Source: Mycolicibacterium canariasense
GTDB taxonomy: Bacteria; Actinomycetota; Actinomycetes; Mycobacteriales; Mycobacteriaceae
Reading direction: 5' to 3'
Assembly: GCF_002101555.1 (NCBI RefSeq)
Contig: NZ_LQOL01000050.1
Coordinates: 62,001-126,000, forward strand
DNA length: 64,000 nucleotides
Each line of letters begins with the position of its first letter. Position 1 is the first letter of the stretch. Positions 1 to 8,685 of this stretch are shown piece after piece. A program made the translations under genes and the position numbers. The notes under the pieces were generated by a model. It had not been told where the DNA came from. It was given only the letters and a program-made list of their open reading frames with translations, and made no database searches.

Positions 1-678
1 CTGGACCTGGTAAGCGACATGGTGCAGCCGGCCGCTGGTGTCGGCGGGCTCGCGGGTCAGTGCGAGATCGTGGGCTTTGGTCATGACACTCATCCACGCC
101 CCGACCTCGTCGCCGTCTCCGCCCGGGACGAGGCGTTCACGCAGCTTGAATCCGAGTGTGTCCGCCATGAATTCGCGCATCCGGGGAACGTCGGGGGCCA
201 GTAGATTGAGGTGGTCGATGCGGGCGACCGCGGCGCCGTGCGGAGCAAATTTCTGCGGCTGGTTGGGCAGCGCCGGTATCTGCGCGCCACTCGGAACGAA
301 CTTCTCGGCTTCGTAGTACACCTCGGTGCGGTGCCCACTGGGCGTGACGAACTGATACGCGGCCCCATGGCCGATGTCGCCGTCGATCCACTGCCCCTCC
401 ACACCGTGCTCCTTGAGGGCCAGCACGCGCCGGTGCAGGGCTTGCTCGCTGCTGGCACGCCAGGCGACGTGACCGAGTCCGGCTTGGTTGGATGCGGTGA
501 GTTTGAGGGTGGTCAGGTCGTGGTCTTCCCATGCCCGTAGGTACACCGACTCGCCGTTGCGTGCGACCTCGTACATTCCGTAAGTGGTGGTGAAGAAGTC
601 CAGGCTTTCGTCCGGGGTTGGGGTGAACAGTTCGACGTGTCCGAGGTGGGCGATGTCGTAGATCGGTTCTGGTTTCAT
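1..678 (-). CDS. Extradiol (catechol 2,3-dioxygenase-like) ring-cleavage dioxygenase, partial
   Basis: This is a vicinal-oxygen-chelate dioxygenase that would open a catechol-type ring next to the diol using Fe(II). The 226 residues present show an N-terminal VOC half starting with DIAHLGHVELFTP and a second half starting with ARIDHLNLLAPDVP. The latter supplies the first iron-ligand histidine, and LHHVAYQ near the cut edge supplies the second. The remaining ligand (a Glu) and the C-terminus lie left of the window. The start is ATG at 678. It is the last gene in view of the minus-strand meta-cleavage operon, nine bases after the preceding gene, so it probably feeds the hydratase/aldolase steps. 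Family certain; the exact substrate is not. Confidence 0.85.
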   Translation of the reverse strand, partial: MKPEPIYDIAHLGHVELFTPTPDESLDFFTTTYGMYEVARNGESVYLRAWEDHDLTTLKLTASNQAGLGHVAWRASSEQALHRRVLALKEHGVEGQWIDGDIGHGAAYQFVTPSGHRTEVYYEAEKFVPSGAQIPALPNQPQKFAPHGAAVARIDHLNLLAPDVPRMREFMADTLGFKLRERLVPGGDGDEVGAWMSVMTKAHDLALTREPADTSGRLHHVAYQVQ

Positions 679-687
679 GGTGCGTTC

Positions 688-1104
688 CTACTGGCTGTTC
701 TGTTGGGACTCTTCGAGTTCAGCGATCTCGTCGAGGATCGTCGCGTTGCGGTTGGACACCGACAGCCCGCCGAACAGGAAGGCCAGGTTCAGTGTGGCTT
801 GTAGTTCCTCCCAGGTGGCACCCGCGCGAAGCGCGGCCAGTCCGTGCAGCTTTGCCGCGTCGCGCACGTTGACCGCCAGGACCGCGAACAGGATGAGCTG
901 CACGGTCTTCTGATCGAGTGCGTCGGTGTAGACGGCTTGCCGCCGCACCTCCTCTTGGGCGATCAGGAAGTCGGGGTTCAGCTCGGTCAGCCGTGCGATG
1001 CGTGATGCGATGCGCGGCGGGACGAAGCCCACCATGTCGACATAGCTGTTTCGGTACTCCTCGATCTTGGCCAGCTGTTCGTCGGTGGCCTTGCCCTGTC
1101 CCAT
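688..1104 (-). CDS. Carboxymuconolactone decarboxylase (CMD/AhpD-like) family protein
   Basis: A 138-residue all-helical CMD-family protein. The core VQLILFAVLAVNVRDAAKLH and the Ala/Gly-rich segment after it match the family. However, the Cys-x-x-Cys pair of AhpD peroxidases is absent, so it is not a thiol peroxidase of that type. I chose ATG at 1104, which has AGAAGGG about ten bases upstream; a TTG three codons earlier overlaps the upstream stop. It sits between the oxalocrotonate decarboxylase and the ring dioxygenase. It may be a lactonase/decarboxylase-like helper of the same pathway, but no reaction can be assigned from sequence. Confidence 0.8.
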   Translation of the reverse strand: MGQGKATDEQLAKIEEYRNSYVDMVGFVPPRIASRIARLTELNPDFLIAQEEVRRQAVYTDALDQKTVQLILFAVLAVNVRDAAKLHGLAALRAGATWEELQATLNLAFLFGGLSVSNRNATILDEIAELEESQQNSQ

Positions 1105-1109
1105 GGTGA

Positions 1110-1913
1110 TCAACCCTTCTGCGATCCGGCGACTGCGATGGTTCCGAGATTGGTGAATTCGGCGGTGATCTGCGTTCCCGGTTCCACGAACACGGCGTCG
1201 GTCAGGCCACCGGTGAGCACGATCCAGCCGGCCCGCAGCGTTATCCCGCGCCGGGCCAACGAGTTGGCCGCCAACGCCAGTGCTTCAGCGGGATGACCCT
1301 GCACGGCGGCACCGGTGGCTGTTGCGACGACCTGGCCGTCGACCTGCAGCACGCACGCTTCCAGTGCGAGGTCGAGGTCGGCGGGGTCGAAGCGGCGGCC
1401 ACCGACGATGAACTTCGCCGATGAGGCGTTATCCGCGACGACATCGGGAAGGGTGAATTTGAAGTCGATGTAGCGGCTGTCGATGACTTCCATTCCGGCA
1501 TAGACTGATTCGACCGCGTCGAGCGCATGGGCGGCGGTCACTCCGGGACCGGTGAGGTCACGCGCGAGGACGAACACGATCTCCGGCTCGATGCGTGGAT
1601 GGATGAGGTCGTCCATGGGGACCGGCTCGCCGGCCGGCAGAATCATCGCGTCGGTCAGCCACGCTGTCAGCGGCGAGTCGATGCCCATCCGCTGCTGCTT
1701 GGCCCGCGAGGTCAGACCGAGCTTCACTCCGACCACTGTCTCGCCGGCCGCTTCTTTGAGCGCGATGAGCTTGTCCTGCACCCGGTATGCGGTGGCCAGG
1801 TCCAGATCGGGCCAGTCGTCGCTGACCGGGTGCCGGTCGGTGCGGCTGGTTTCGGCATCCAGCAGCACCTGTGCTGCGGTGTCGATGCTCCAGGTCGTCG
1901 TGTCGCTGGTCAT
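1110..1913 (-). CDS. 4-oxalocrotonate decarboxylase (XylI/DmpH-like)
   Basis: 267 residues of the fumarylacetoacetate-hydrolase-like hydratase/decarboxylase family. It contains [22 protein letters not shown], a GHP motif and LTGGLTDAV, the pattern I associate with XylI/DmpH decarboxylases rather than hydratases. It would convert 2-oxohex-3-enedioate to 2-oxopent-4-enoate with Mg2+, normally in complex with the hydratase. The ATG at 1913 overlaps the aldolase stop as ATGA. The longer open frame upstream runs through the aldolase gene in another frame and is not coding. Gene order hydratase, acetaldehyde dehydrogenase, aldolase, decarboxylase is the xylJQKI order, which supports the assignment. 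Confidence 0.82.
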   Translation of the reverse strand: MTSDTTTWSIDTAAQVLLDAETSRTDRHPVSDDWPDLDLATAYRVQDKLIALKEAAGETVVGVKLGLTSRAKQQRMGIDSPLTAWLTDAMILPAGEPVPMDDLIHPRIEPEIVFVLARDLTGPGVTAAHALDAVESVYAGMEVIDSRYIDFKFTLPDVVADNASSAKFIVGGRRFDPADLDLALEACVLQVDGQVVATATGAAVQGHPAEALALAANSLARRGITLRAGWIVLTGGLTDAVFVEPGTQITAEFTNLGTIAVAGSQKG

Positions 1914-2947
1914 GCACTTACCTCCTGAAGGTGTCCGGCCTGTTCGGCGCGGAGGGCGAGTGCCACGTCGATGATCATGTCTTCCTGCCCACCGACGTAG
2001 CCGGCCTGGCCGACACGCGTCAGGATCTCGTGTGCGGCAACCCCGTAGCGTTCGGCAGCGCGTTCGGCGTGGAACAGGAACGAGTTGTAGACGCCGTAGC
2101 GGCCTTGGATGATCGAGTTGCGGTCGGCGACGGGCAGGCGGGTCAGCATCGGCTTTACCACCTCTTCTGCCGCGGCCAGGATCTTGTCGGTGTCCACGCC
2201 GGTGGGTACCCCCATCCGGTCGAACACGGTCACCAGCAGCTCGGTGGGCGAGTTGCCGGCGCCCGCACCGAGCGCACACAGGGTTCCGTCGATCTGGCGG
2301 GCGCCCGCAGCGTAGCCGGCCATCGAATTGGCCACCCCCAACGACAAGTTCTGGTGGGCGTGCACACCCACCTGAACGTCGTCGCCGAGTTCGGCAACCA
2401 AGGCCTCCACCCGGGCGGCGACCCCGTCGGGCAGCAGCGCCCCCGCCGAGTCGACGACGTAGACGCATTGGCACCCGGCGTCGACCATGATGCGGGCCTG
2501 CCCGGCCAGCGCCTCGGGGGTGGTTCGGTGCGAAAGCATGAGAAAGCCGACCGTTTCCATGCCCAGTTCGCGTGCGGCACCGAAGTGTTGGATCGAGACG
2601 TCGGCTTCCGTGCAGTGGGTGGCGATGCGCGCCACCGCAGCGCCGGCGTCGCGCGCCGCACGCAGGTCGGCGACCCGGCCGACTCCGGGAAGCAACAAGA
2701 CGGCGATCCGGGCTCGTGTCGCGGTTTCGACGGCCGTGCGCACCAGCTGCAGTTCGTCGGTGCCGGAGAAGCCGTAGCTGAACGACGAGCCGGCCAGCCC
2801 GTCACCATGGGTCACTTCGATGACCTCGACGCCGGCGGCATCCAGTGCCGCGACCGTGGCACGGACCTGGTCGGTGGTGAATTGGTGGCGCACCGCATGG
2901 CTGCCGTCGCGCAGCGTGGTATCAGTCAGTCGGACAGGCGCATTCAT
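1910..2947 (-). CDS. 4-hydroxy-2-oxovalerate aldolase
   Basis: A 345-residue HMGL-like TIM-barrel aldolase that splits 4-hydroxy-2-oxovalerate into pyruvate and acetaldehyde and hands the aldehyde to its partner dehydrogenase. The N-terminus [18 protein letters not shown] carries the metal-binding DTTLRDG motif, and [14 protein letters not shown] carries the HxH metal ligands. Length and motifs match MhpE/XylK/HsaF. The start ATG at 2947 shares one base with the stop of the dehydrogenase gene (TGATG), so the two are translationally coupled, as expected for a channelling complex. Confidence 0.95.
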   Translation of the reverse strand: MNAPVRLTDTTLRDGSHAVRHQFTTDQVRATVAALDAAGVEVIEVTHGDGLAGSSFSYGFSGTDELQLVRTAVETATRARIAVLLLPGVGRVADLRAARDAGAAVARIATHCTEADVSIQHFGAARELGMETVGFLMLSHRTTPEALAGQARIMVDAGCQCVYVVDSAGALLPDGVAARVEALVAELGDDVQVGVHAHQNLSLGVANSMAGYAAGARQIDGTLCALGAGAGNSPTELLVTVFDRMGVPTGVDTDKILAAAEEVVKPMLTRLPVADRNSIIQGRYGVYNSFLFHAERAAERYGVAAHEILTRVGQAGYVGGQEDMIIDVALALRAEQAGHLQEVSA

Positions 2948-3849
2948 CAGTTGGACACCTTCAATTCGGTGTGCGCGGCAGCTATCTTCTCGCCCACCCG
3001 CGCGGCGGCTGCGGTCATGATGTCGAGGTTGCCGGCCCACGGCGGCAGATAGTCGCCGTTTCCGCGTACCTCCAGGAACACCGAGACCCGGCCGCGACCG
3101 TTCCACCCCTGCTGCGGATCGTCGAACTGCGGTTCGGCGACCAGGCGGTAACCGGGGACATAGGCCTGCACGTCACTGACGATGCGGTGGATCGACGCGC
3201 TGATCGCGTCGCGGTCGGCGTCGGCGGGAACGGCGCAGAACACCGTGTCGCGCATGATCATCGGTGGATCGGCGGGATTGAGGATGATGATCGCCTTGCC
3301 GTGCGCAGCGCCGCCAACTGTCGTGATCGCGTGCGACGTGGTCTCGGTGAACTCGTCGATGTTGGCACGTGTTCCCGGTCCGGCCGACCGCGATGCGATC
3401 GATGCGACGATCTCGGCATAGGAGACGTCGGTGATCCGGGAAACCGCATGGACGATGGGGATGGTGGCCTGCCCGCCGCAGGTGATCATGTTGATGTTGG
3501 TCGCCGTGAGGTTCTGGCCGAGATTGACCGCGGGACAGACGAATGGGCCCAGTGCGGCGGGAGTCAGATCGATCGCGGTGATACCGGCCTCGGCGTACCG
3601 CGGGGCGTTGGCCGCGTGGGCCTTGGCGGACGTGGCCTCGAAGACGATTTCGGGAAGCTCGGTCCGCGACAGCAGCCAGTCGACTCCGCCGTCCGATGCT
3701 TCCACGCCCAGCTTCGCCGCCCGCGCCAAGCCGTCCGACGCGGGGTCGACGCCCACCATGTAACGCACGTCGATACCGTCCAGTCGCTGTAGCTTGACGA
3801 GCAGATCGGTGCCGATATTGCCTGGACCAACGATGGCCGCAACCGTCAT
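2947..3849 (-). CDS. Acetaldehyde dehydrogenase (acylating)
   Basis: 300 residues, the usual size of MhpF/XylQ/HsaG. It oxidises acetaldehyde from the aldolase to acetyl-CoA with NAD+ and CoA. The N-terminal Rossmann motif is [14 protein letters not shown]. The catalytic cysteine lies in [19 protein letters not shown], and the C-terminal half contains the conserved [15 protein letters not shown] segment. The ATG at 3849 overlaps the hydratase stop by four bases. The 5' extension of the open frame overlaps the hydratase gene and is rejected. Confidence 0.96.
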   Translation of the reverse strand: MTVAAIVGPGNIGTDLLVKLQRLDGIDVRYMVGVDPASDGLARAAKLGVEASDGGVDWLLSRTELPEIVFEATSAKAHAANAPRYAEAGITAIDLTPAALGPFVCPAVNLGQNLTATNINMITCGGQATIPIVHAVSRITDVSYAEIVASIASRSAGPGTRANIDEFTETTSHAITTVGGAAHGKAIIILNPADPPMIMRDTVFCAVPADADRDAISASIHRIVSDVQAYVPGYRLVAEPQFDDPQQGWNGRGRVSVFLEVRGNGDYLPPWAGNLDIMTAAAARVGEKIAAAHTELKVSN

Positions 3850-4643
3850 GAGTTCTCCGTGGATGTGAAATGTGCTGTGACTGAACCAATTCCGCCAAAG
3901 ACTGCGGTGACGGAGCGCCCCGCCGCGACGGGGACCGCCGCCGTCAGCGATCCGGGTAGGACGACCGAGCCCGCTTCCAGGACGGTACCGAGCGCGCCGA
4001 GCGTGTTGGCCAGCCACACCAGGGCGTTGAGCGGCGAGCCCAGTGCCGCGCCGCCGGCACCGGTACCGACGGCTTGCCCGCCTTGGTAGAGGTTGCAGCC
4101 GGTCAATCGCAGGTCCAGTCCTGCCAGTGGTACGGGGCGTGACCCGAGCACCACCGCTCCTGACGACGCGTTGTCGGCGACGGTATCGATCAGGCCGATC
4201 TTCCAGTCGGCGATGCGCGAATCGATGATCTCCAATGCAGGCAGCACATAGTCGACTGCGGCAATCGCATCTGTCGCCGTCACACCCGGCCCGGCCAGCG
4301 TGTCTTTGAGGACGAACGCCACCTCCGGTTCCACCCGGGGGGCGATGAACCGGCCGGTGTCCACGGGCAGTGACTCCAGGTAGAACATGTCAGCCAGGAG
4401 ATGGCCGTAATCGGGCTGGTCGACACCGAGCTGTCGCTGCATCACCGCCGAGGTCAGTCCGACTTTGTGACCGCGGACGACGCGTCCTTCGCTCACCCAC
4501 TGTTGCACCTGGCGGACCTGGATCTCATACGCGTCAGCGAGAGTCAGGCCCGGATAGGTCTGGGTCAGCGGCGGTACCGCGGATCGTTGCTCGTACGCGC
4601 TGAGCAGTGTCTTTGCGATCTGACTCAGGTCATGGTCGGTCAT
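3846..4643 (-). CDS. 2-hydroxypenta-2,4-dienoate (2-oxopent-4-enoate) hydratase
   Basis: 265 residues, first gene of the meta-cleavage operon. It hydrates 2-oxopent-4-enoate to 4-hydroxy-2-oxovalerate. Motifs [33 protein letters not shown] and [17 protein letters not shown] match the XylJ/MhpD hydratases and separate it from the decarboxylase paralogue at 1110. ATG at 4643 has AAGGA eight bases upstream; a GTG two codons earlier is too close to that site. It is divergent from the IclR gene, with palindrome GGCACACGATGTGCC at 4682-4696 in its promoter region. Confidence 0.9.
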   Translation of the reverse strand: MTDHDLSQIAKTLLSAYEQRSAVPPLTQTYPGLTLADAYEIQVRQVQQWVSEGRVVRGHKVGLTSAVMQRQLGVDQPDYGHLLADMFYLESLPVDTGRFIAPRVEPEVAFVLKDTLAGPGVTATDAIAAVDYVLPALEIIDSRIADWKIGLIDTVADNASSGAVVLGSRPVPLAGLDLRLTGCNLYQGGQAVGTGAGGAALGSPLNALVWLANTLGALGTVLEAGSVVLPGSLTAAVPVAAGRSVTAVFGGIGSVTAHFTSTENS

Positions 4644-4681
4644 GGTCACAGTCCTTGGTTAACCGGTCGGAAGCGTAGACA

Positions 4682-4696
4682 GGCACACGATGTGCC
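4682..4696. promoter_or_regulatory. Candidate IclR operator
   Basis: GGCACACGATGTGCC is a perfect six-base inverted repeat with a three-base centre. It lies 39-53 bases upstream of the hydratase start and 72-86 bases upstream of the IclR start at 4768, between the divergent genes. Position and symmetry suit a dimeric regulator; binding is inferred. Confidence 0.45.
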
Positions 4697-4730
4697 GGTG
4701 AATGGAACAGTCGCCGATGCGGGTACGCCC

Positions 4731-4760
4731 TTGAACAGTGCACCAGATCACAGCCATACT
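4731..4760 (+). promoter_or_regulatory. Candidate promoter of the IclR gene
   Basis: TTGAAC at 4731-4736 and CATACT at 4755-4760 are separated by 18 bases. Transcription would start near 4767-4768, at the GTG chosen as start codon, giving a leaderless message as is common in mycobacteria. Confidence 0.45.
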
Positions 4761-4767
4761 CCAAGCT

Positions 4768-5535
4768 GTGTGTCCCGTAGAACGAAACACCCCCGAGCCC
4801 GCGACGTCGGTGGTGCGCCGCATGGCGATGCTGCTCGACGCATTCGGGCCACGCGATACCTACGTGGGCGTCAACGAACTGGCCCGTCGCACCGGGCTGC
4901 CACGTTCGACCGTGTCACGGCTGGCCACCGAAATGCAGGCCAATGGTTTTCTGGAGCGTCACGACGGACAGTTGGGCCTCAGTCTGAAGATGTTCGAGTG
5001 GGGCGAACGCGCTTCGCGGCGCCGGTCGATGCGCGAGGTGGCGCTGCCGTACATGGCCGACCTGCGCGAAGCCACCCACCAGACCATCCACTTGGCGATC
5101 CTGGAGGGCACCGAGGTCCTCTACGTCGAGATCTTGCGCAGCCACAATGCTCCTCGGCTGCCGTCGCGGGTCGGTGGTCGGCTGCCCGCGCACGCCACGG
5201 GCGTCGGAAAAGCGCTGCTCGCCGCGGCGCCGGCCGATGTCGTCGACCGTGTCATCGCCACCGGACTGCCTCCGGTCGGCCCCCGCACGATCCACACCGC
5301 TGATCTGCTGCGTCAGCAGCTGAAACGCGTGGTTGCCTCCGGGATCGCCTATGAGCACGAAGAATCCGGCCCCGGCGCAGTCTGTGTGGCCAGCGTGATC
5401 CGCAACCATGGCGCTCCCGTCGCTGCGATTTCGGCCTCCGGCTGGGCCGGCAAGGTCGATATCCGACGGGTCGGACCAGCCGTCCATACGGCGGCTTTGA
5501 CCATTTCACGGGCACTGTCCACCCGTTATCCCTGA
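4768..5535 (+). CDS. IclR-family transcriptional regulator
   Basis: 255 residues. The N-terminal winged helix is VNELARRTGLPRSTVSRLAT with a conserved wing, followed by the IclR effector domain (LPAHATGVGKALLAA, and GPGAVCVASVIRN near the C-terminus). I chose GTG at 4768 because it follows VCPVERN-type spacing before the helix-turn-helix and sits at a likely leaderless start; an in-frame GTG at 4738 would overlap the -35 box. It is divergent from the meta-cleavage operon and upstream of the dehydroquinase/transporter cluster. It could therefore control both, responding to an aromatic or hydroaromatic acid. Effector unknown. Confidence 0.92.
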   Translation: MCPVERNTPEPATSVVRRMAMLLDAFGPRDTYVGVNELARRTGLPRSTVSRLATEMQANGFLERHDGQLGLSLKMFEWGERASRRRSMREVALPYMADLREATHQTIHLAILEGTEVLYVEILRSHNAPRLPSRVGGRLPAHATGVGKALLAAAPADVVDRVIATGLPPVGPRTIHTADLLRQQLKRVVASGIAYEHEESGPGAVCVASVIRNHGAPVAAISASGWAGKVDIRRVGPAVHTAALTISRALSTRYP

Positions 5536-5612
5536 TTCGCCCTCGAGGGGGGTGTTCCACTCTGCGGGCCGGCGCTGTAGGTGTCCTGGATCACCCGCTG
5601 CTACGTTGCCGT

Positions 5613-5672
5613 GAGTGACGCGGATCACTCCGCCGCTTGGCCCTGACACGGGTCACCGCACGCACGGTGCGT
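5613..5672. promoter_or_regulatory. Two palindromes upstream of the hydroaromatic operon
   Basis: GAGTGA and TCACTC (5613-5618 and 5625-5630) form a perfect inverted repeat with a six-base centre, and ACGCACGGTGCGT (5660-5672) is a perfect 13-base palindrome. Both precede the GTG at 5723 and could bind the adjacent IclR protein. Neither is identical to the 4682 palindrome, so this is tentative. Confidence 0.3.
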
Positions 5673-5722
5673 CTTTCGGCAACGAAAGGCACAGTCTCAC
5701 AACGAACCTGAGGAATCTACCT

Positions 5723-6808
5723 GTGCCCAGAACAAGGGTCGGCATCGTCGGATGCGGCAAGATCGCGCAGAATCACGCGCGCGCCCTCGCCGCGATCGAC
5801 GTCGTCGAGATCTCGGCATGCTCAGACGTCGACCTCGGTCGCGCCCGCAGCTTTGCCGACCAGTTCGAGATCGGCCAAGCCTTCGCAACACTGTCGGAGC
5901 TACTGGACAGCGGCGTGGACATCGTCACCGTGTGCACGCCACATCCCAGCCATGAAGCCGTCGTGGTGGCCGCCGCGCAACGCGGTGTGCACGTGCTGTG
6001 TGAGAAACCGATCGCGATCACCATGGCTGAAGCCGGTCGGATGATCGAGGCGACCGAGCAGGCCGGAGTGAAGTTCGGGGTGCTGTTCCAGCGCCGCTTC
6101 TGGCCGGCCGCCCAGCGGCTCAAGGAGGCGGTCGCGGGTGGAGGGATCGGGACCCCGGTCTTCGCCAGCGCCACCGTTCGCCTCGGGCGCGACCGCGCCT
6201 ACTTCGACGCCGATCCCTGGCGCGGCACCTGGTCCGCCGAAGGTGGCGGAGTCCTGATCAACCAGGCCATCCACTACATCGACCTCATGCAGTGGTTCGT
6301 CGGCTCACCCATCGTCGAGGTCGGCGGAACCATCTCCACACTGGTGCACGGCGACTACATCGACGTCGAGGACACCGCCGTCGCCACCGTGCGATTCGCC
6401 AACGGTGCACTCGGAACCATCAGCGCAGGAACGACTTTCGTACCCGGTCTGGGCAACCAGGTCCTGGTCAGTGGGTCGACGGGTGCCACCGTGTCGGTCA
6501 CCGAATACCCCGAAGGAACAGCGGGGATCAGCGACATCTGGACACTCTCCGGCCAAGAGGCATACCTACCGCCGCTGTCCACCGATGTCGACGCCGACCC
6601 GCCCCTGGCGCAGATTCACCAGAATCTCACCCCGTTTCACGCCCTGCAGATCGCTGACTTCGTGCACGCCGTGATCGAAGATCGTGAGCCCCTGGTCACT
6701 GGCGCGCAAGCCTGCCAAGCCCTGGAGGTCGTCTTGGCGATCTACGAATCCTCCCGCACGGGCACGCGGGTGACGTTGGCCACCGGCGCCGAGCCCGTAC
6801 CGGCCTGA
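5723..6808 (+). CDS. Gfo/Idh/MocA-family NAD(P)-dependent oxidoreductase
   Basis: 361 residues. The Rossmann fold begins VGIVGCGKIAQNHARAL; HVLCEKPIAITMAEAGRMI contains the family's EKP motif with the cofactor-site lysine, and GGGVLINQAIHYIDLMQWF carries the conserved active-site histidine. Such enzymes oxidise hydroxyl groups of sugars, inositols and related polyols. GTG at 5723 is preceded by GAGGA at 5710-5714; an open frame from 5615 adds unrelated residues. It is the first gene before aroQ, a transporter and an AroE homologue, so a cyclic polyol acid of the quinate/shikimate type is a reasonable substrate guess. Confidence 0.88.
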   Translation: MPRTRVGIVGCGKIAQNHARALAAIDVVEISACSDVDLGRARSFADQFEIGQAFATLSELLDSGVDIVTVCTPHPSHEAVVVAAAQRGVHVLCEKPIAITMAEAGRMIEATEQAGVKFGVLFQRRFWPAAQRLKEAVAGGGIGTPVFASATVRLGRDRAYFDADPWRGTWSAEGGGVLINQAIHYIDLMQWFVGSPIVEVGGTISTLVHGDYIDVEDTAVATVRFANGALGTISAGTTFVPGLGNQVLVSGSTGATVSVTEYPEGTAGISDIWTLSGQEAYLPPLSTDVDADPPLAQIHQNLTPFHALQIADFVHAVIEDREPLVTGAQACQALEVVLAIYESSRTGTRVTLATGAEPVPA

Positions 6809-6832
6809 ATCCGATCAACAGACAGGAAAACC

Positions 6833-7282
6833 ATGTCGCACAATACGTCTCGGGATATGCCCGTTCTGGTGCTCAACGGCCCCAACCTCAACATGCTCGG
6901 TATCCGCCAGCCCCAGCACTACGGACACCACACGCTTGCCGACGTCGAGGACCTCTGCCAGAAAGCGGCCGCCGAACTCGGGGTGCGGGTCATGTTCTTT
7001 CAATCCAACGACGAAGGAATGATGATCGACCGCATCCACCAAGCTCGTGGGAACGCAGCGGGCATCGTCATCAACGCCGGCGGATGGACGCACACCTCGG
7101 TCGCACTGCGTGACGCGCTGGTGATCCCCGAAATCCCCATCGTCGAGGTCCACATCAGCAACGTCCACGCCCGTGAAGAGTTCCGCCACCACTCCTATAT
7201 CTCGCCGATAGCCACGGCGATCTTCGTGGGTGCGGGCATCAACGGCTACCGCTTCGCCATCGAACATCTCGCTTCGCTCTAA
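6833..7282 (+). CDS. aroQ: Type II 3-dehydroquinate dehydratase
   Basis: 149 residues, the standard size. It interconverts 3-dehydroquinate and 3-dehydroshikimate. Active-site segments are [16 protein letters not shown] with the following catalytic Tyr (QHYG), [34 protein letters not shown], and [19 protein letters not shown] with the catalytic His. Because it sits beside an MHS transporter and a shikimate dehydrogenase homologue rather than with the aro biosynthetic genes, it is probably the catabolic copy. A second, biosynthetic aroQ would be expected elsewhere in the genome. Confidence 0.95.
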   Translation: MSHNTSRDMPVLVLNGPNLNMLGIRQPQHYGHHTLADVEDLCQKAAAELGVRVMFFQSNDEGMMIDRIHQARGNAAGIVINAGGWTHTSVALRDALVIPEIPIVEVHISNVHAREEFRHHSYISPIATAIFVGAGINGYRFAIEHLASL

Positions 7283-7305
7283 CCCACCCAGGCATGAGGA
7301 GAAAC

Positions 7306-8685
7306 ATGGGCATCGCATCGACATCCACCAACGGCCGTGCGCCGACCCAGACGCCGCGCCGAGCGGCCATCGCCAGTTTCCTGGGCAGCATGGTCGAGTA
7401 CTACGACTTCTTCATCTACGGCTCCGCGGCGGCGCTCGTCTTCGGCCAGGTGTTCTTCCCGAACACCGACCCCATGGTCGGCACCCTCAGCTCGCTGGCC
7501 ACGTTCGGCGTTGCCTACGTGGCGCGTCCCATCGGCGCCTTCTTCCTCGGACACTTCGGTGACAAGATCGGCCGCAAGCGTGTTCTGGTGTTCACCCTGC
7601 TCCTGATGGGTATTGCCACGTTCGGCATCGGCTGCATTCCGAGCCACGACGCCATCGGTGCTTGGGCACCGGCCCTGTTGGTGCTCTTCCGTATCTTGCA
7701 GGGCCTTTCGGCGGCCGGAGAACAGAGCGGCGCCAGCTCCATGACCCTCGAACACTCGCCGGAGGGTAGGCGGGGCTTCTTCACGAGCTTCACACTCGCC
7801 GGTACGCAGGCCGGTCTTGTCGTTGCCACCCTCGCGTTCATCCCGGTAGCTGCCCTGCCCGAAGACATCCTGTACTCCTGGGGTTGGCGAGTTCCTTTCT
7901 GGGCCAGTTCAATTGTCGTCGTCGTTGCGATGATCGTGCGGTCACGGCTGCAGGAGCCGCCGGTGTTCGAAGAGATCCAAAAGCAAGACGAGGTTGTCCG
8001 GTTCCCCCTGGTGCCCTTCGTCCGTTACTACTGGCCGGCATTCATCCGTATCGTGCTGTGCCACTTCTACGGCGTGATCTCCACGATGATGACGGTGTTC
8101 GGCCTGGCGTACGCCACCAAGACCTGGGAAATCCCTCGGGCCGACATGCTGTGGACAATCGTGATCACCAATACTGTTGCCCTGATCGCCATTCCGCTGT
8201 GGGCCACCCTTTCCGACCGGGTCGGCCGTCGCCCCATCTTCGCCTTCGGTGCCTTCGGCTGCGCTGCGGCTGTCTACCTCTACTTCTATGCGATCACCAC
8301 CGGTAACGTCGTCTTCGTCGGTGCGGCGTCGGTACTGATGTCCGGTGTCGTCTACTCCGCCGCCAACGGCATCTGGCCGTCGATGTACCCGGAGATGTTC
8401 GACGCCCGAGTCCGCTACACCGGCATGGCGGTGTCCACCCAATTCGCCAACGTCGCACAGGGTTTCATCCCCGCAATTGCCGCGGCCATCGTGGGAACCG
8501 GAACGCTCGGTTGGCTCCCGGTGGCGATCCTGGTCAGCGTGCTGTGTGTCATCTCTGGCATCGCCGCCCTCATCGGCCGCGAAACTGCCCACGTCACACT
8601 CGACCAACTCGGTTCACCGCGCCGGACCAACCAACTGGCCAGCAACACGACCCCCGACCCGCTGGTCGTCCAAGGCGCACTTTGA
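7306..8685 (+). CDS. MFS transporter, metabolite:H+ symporter (ShiA-like) family
   Basis: 459 residues with about twelve membrane segments. SFLGSMVEYYDFFIYGSAA at the N-terminus and GHFGDKIGRKRVLV between helices 2 and 3 are signatures of the MHS family, which takes up shikimate, dicarboxylates, proline/betaine and similar acids. The ATG at 7306 has GAGGAGA five to eleven bases upstream; the ATG at 7294 lies before that site. Given its neighbours, uptake of quinate or shikimate is the likeliest role, but substrate is inferred from context only. Confidence 0.9.
   Translation: MGIASTSTNGRAPTQTPRRAAIASFLGSMVEYYDFFIYGSAAALVFGQVFFPNTDPMVGTLSSLATFGVAYVARPIGAFFLGHFGDKIGRKRVLVFTLLLMGIATFGIGCIPSHDAIGAWAPALLVLFRILQGLSAAGEQSGASSMTLEHSPEGRRGFFTSFTLAGTQAGLVVATLAFIPVAALPEDILYSWGWRVPFWASSIVVVVAMIVRSRLQEPPVFEEIQKQDEVVRFPLVPFVRYYWPAFIRIVLCHFYGVISTMMTVFGLAYATKTWEIPRADMLWTIVITNTVALIAIPLWATLSDRVGRRPIFAFGAFGCAAAVYLYFYAITTGNVVFVGAASVLMSGVVYSAANGIWPSMYPEMFDARVRYTGMAVSTQFANVAQGFIPAIAAAIVGTGTLGWLPVAILVSVLCVISGIAALIGRETAHVTLDQLGSPRRTNQLASNTTPDPLVVQGAL

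Noticed and set aside
1914..2474. N-terminal extension of the oxalocrotonate decarboxylase frame to 454 residues
   Set aside because: It lies entirely within the aldolase gene in another frame, is Arg/Gly-rich and has no family similarity; the ATGA overlap gives a normal start at 1913.
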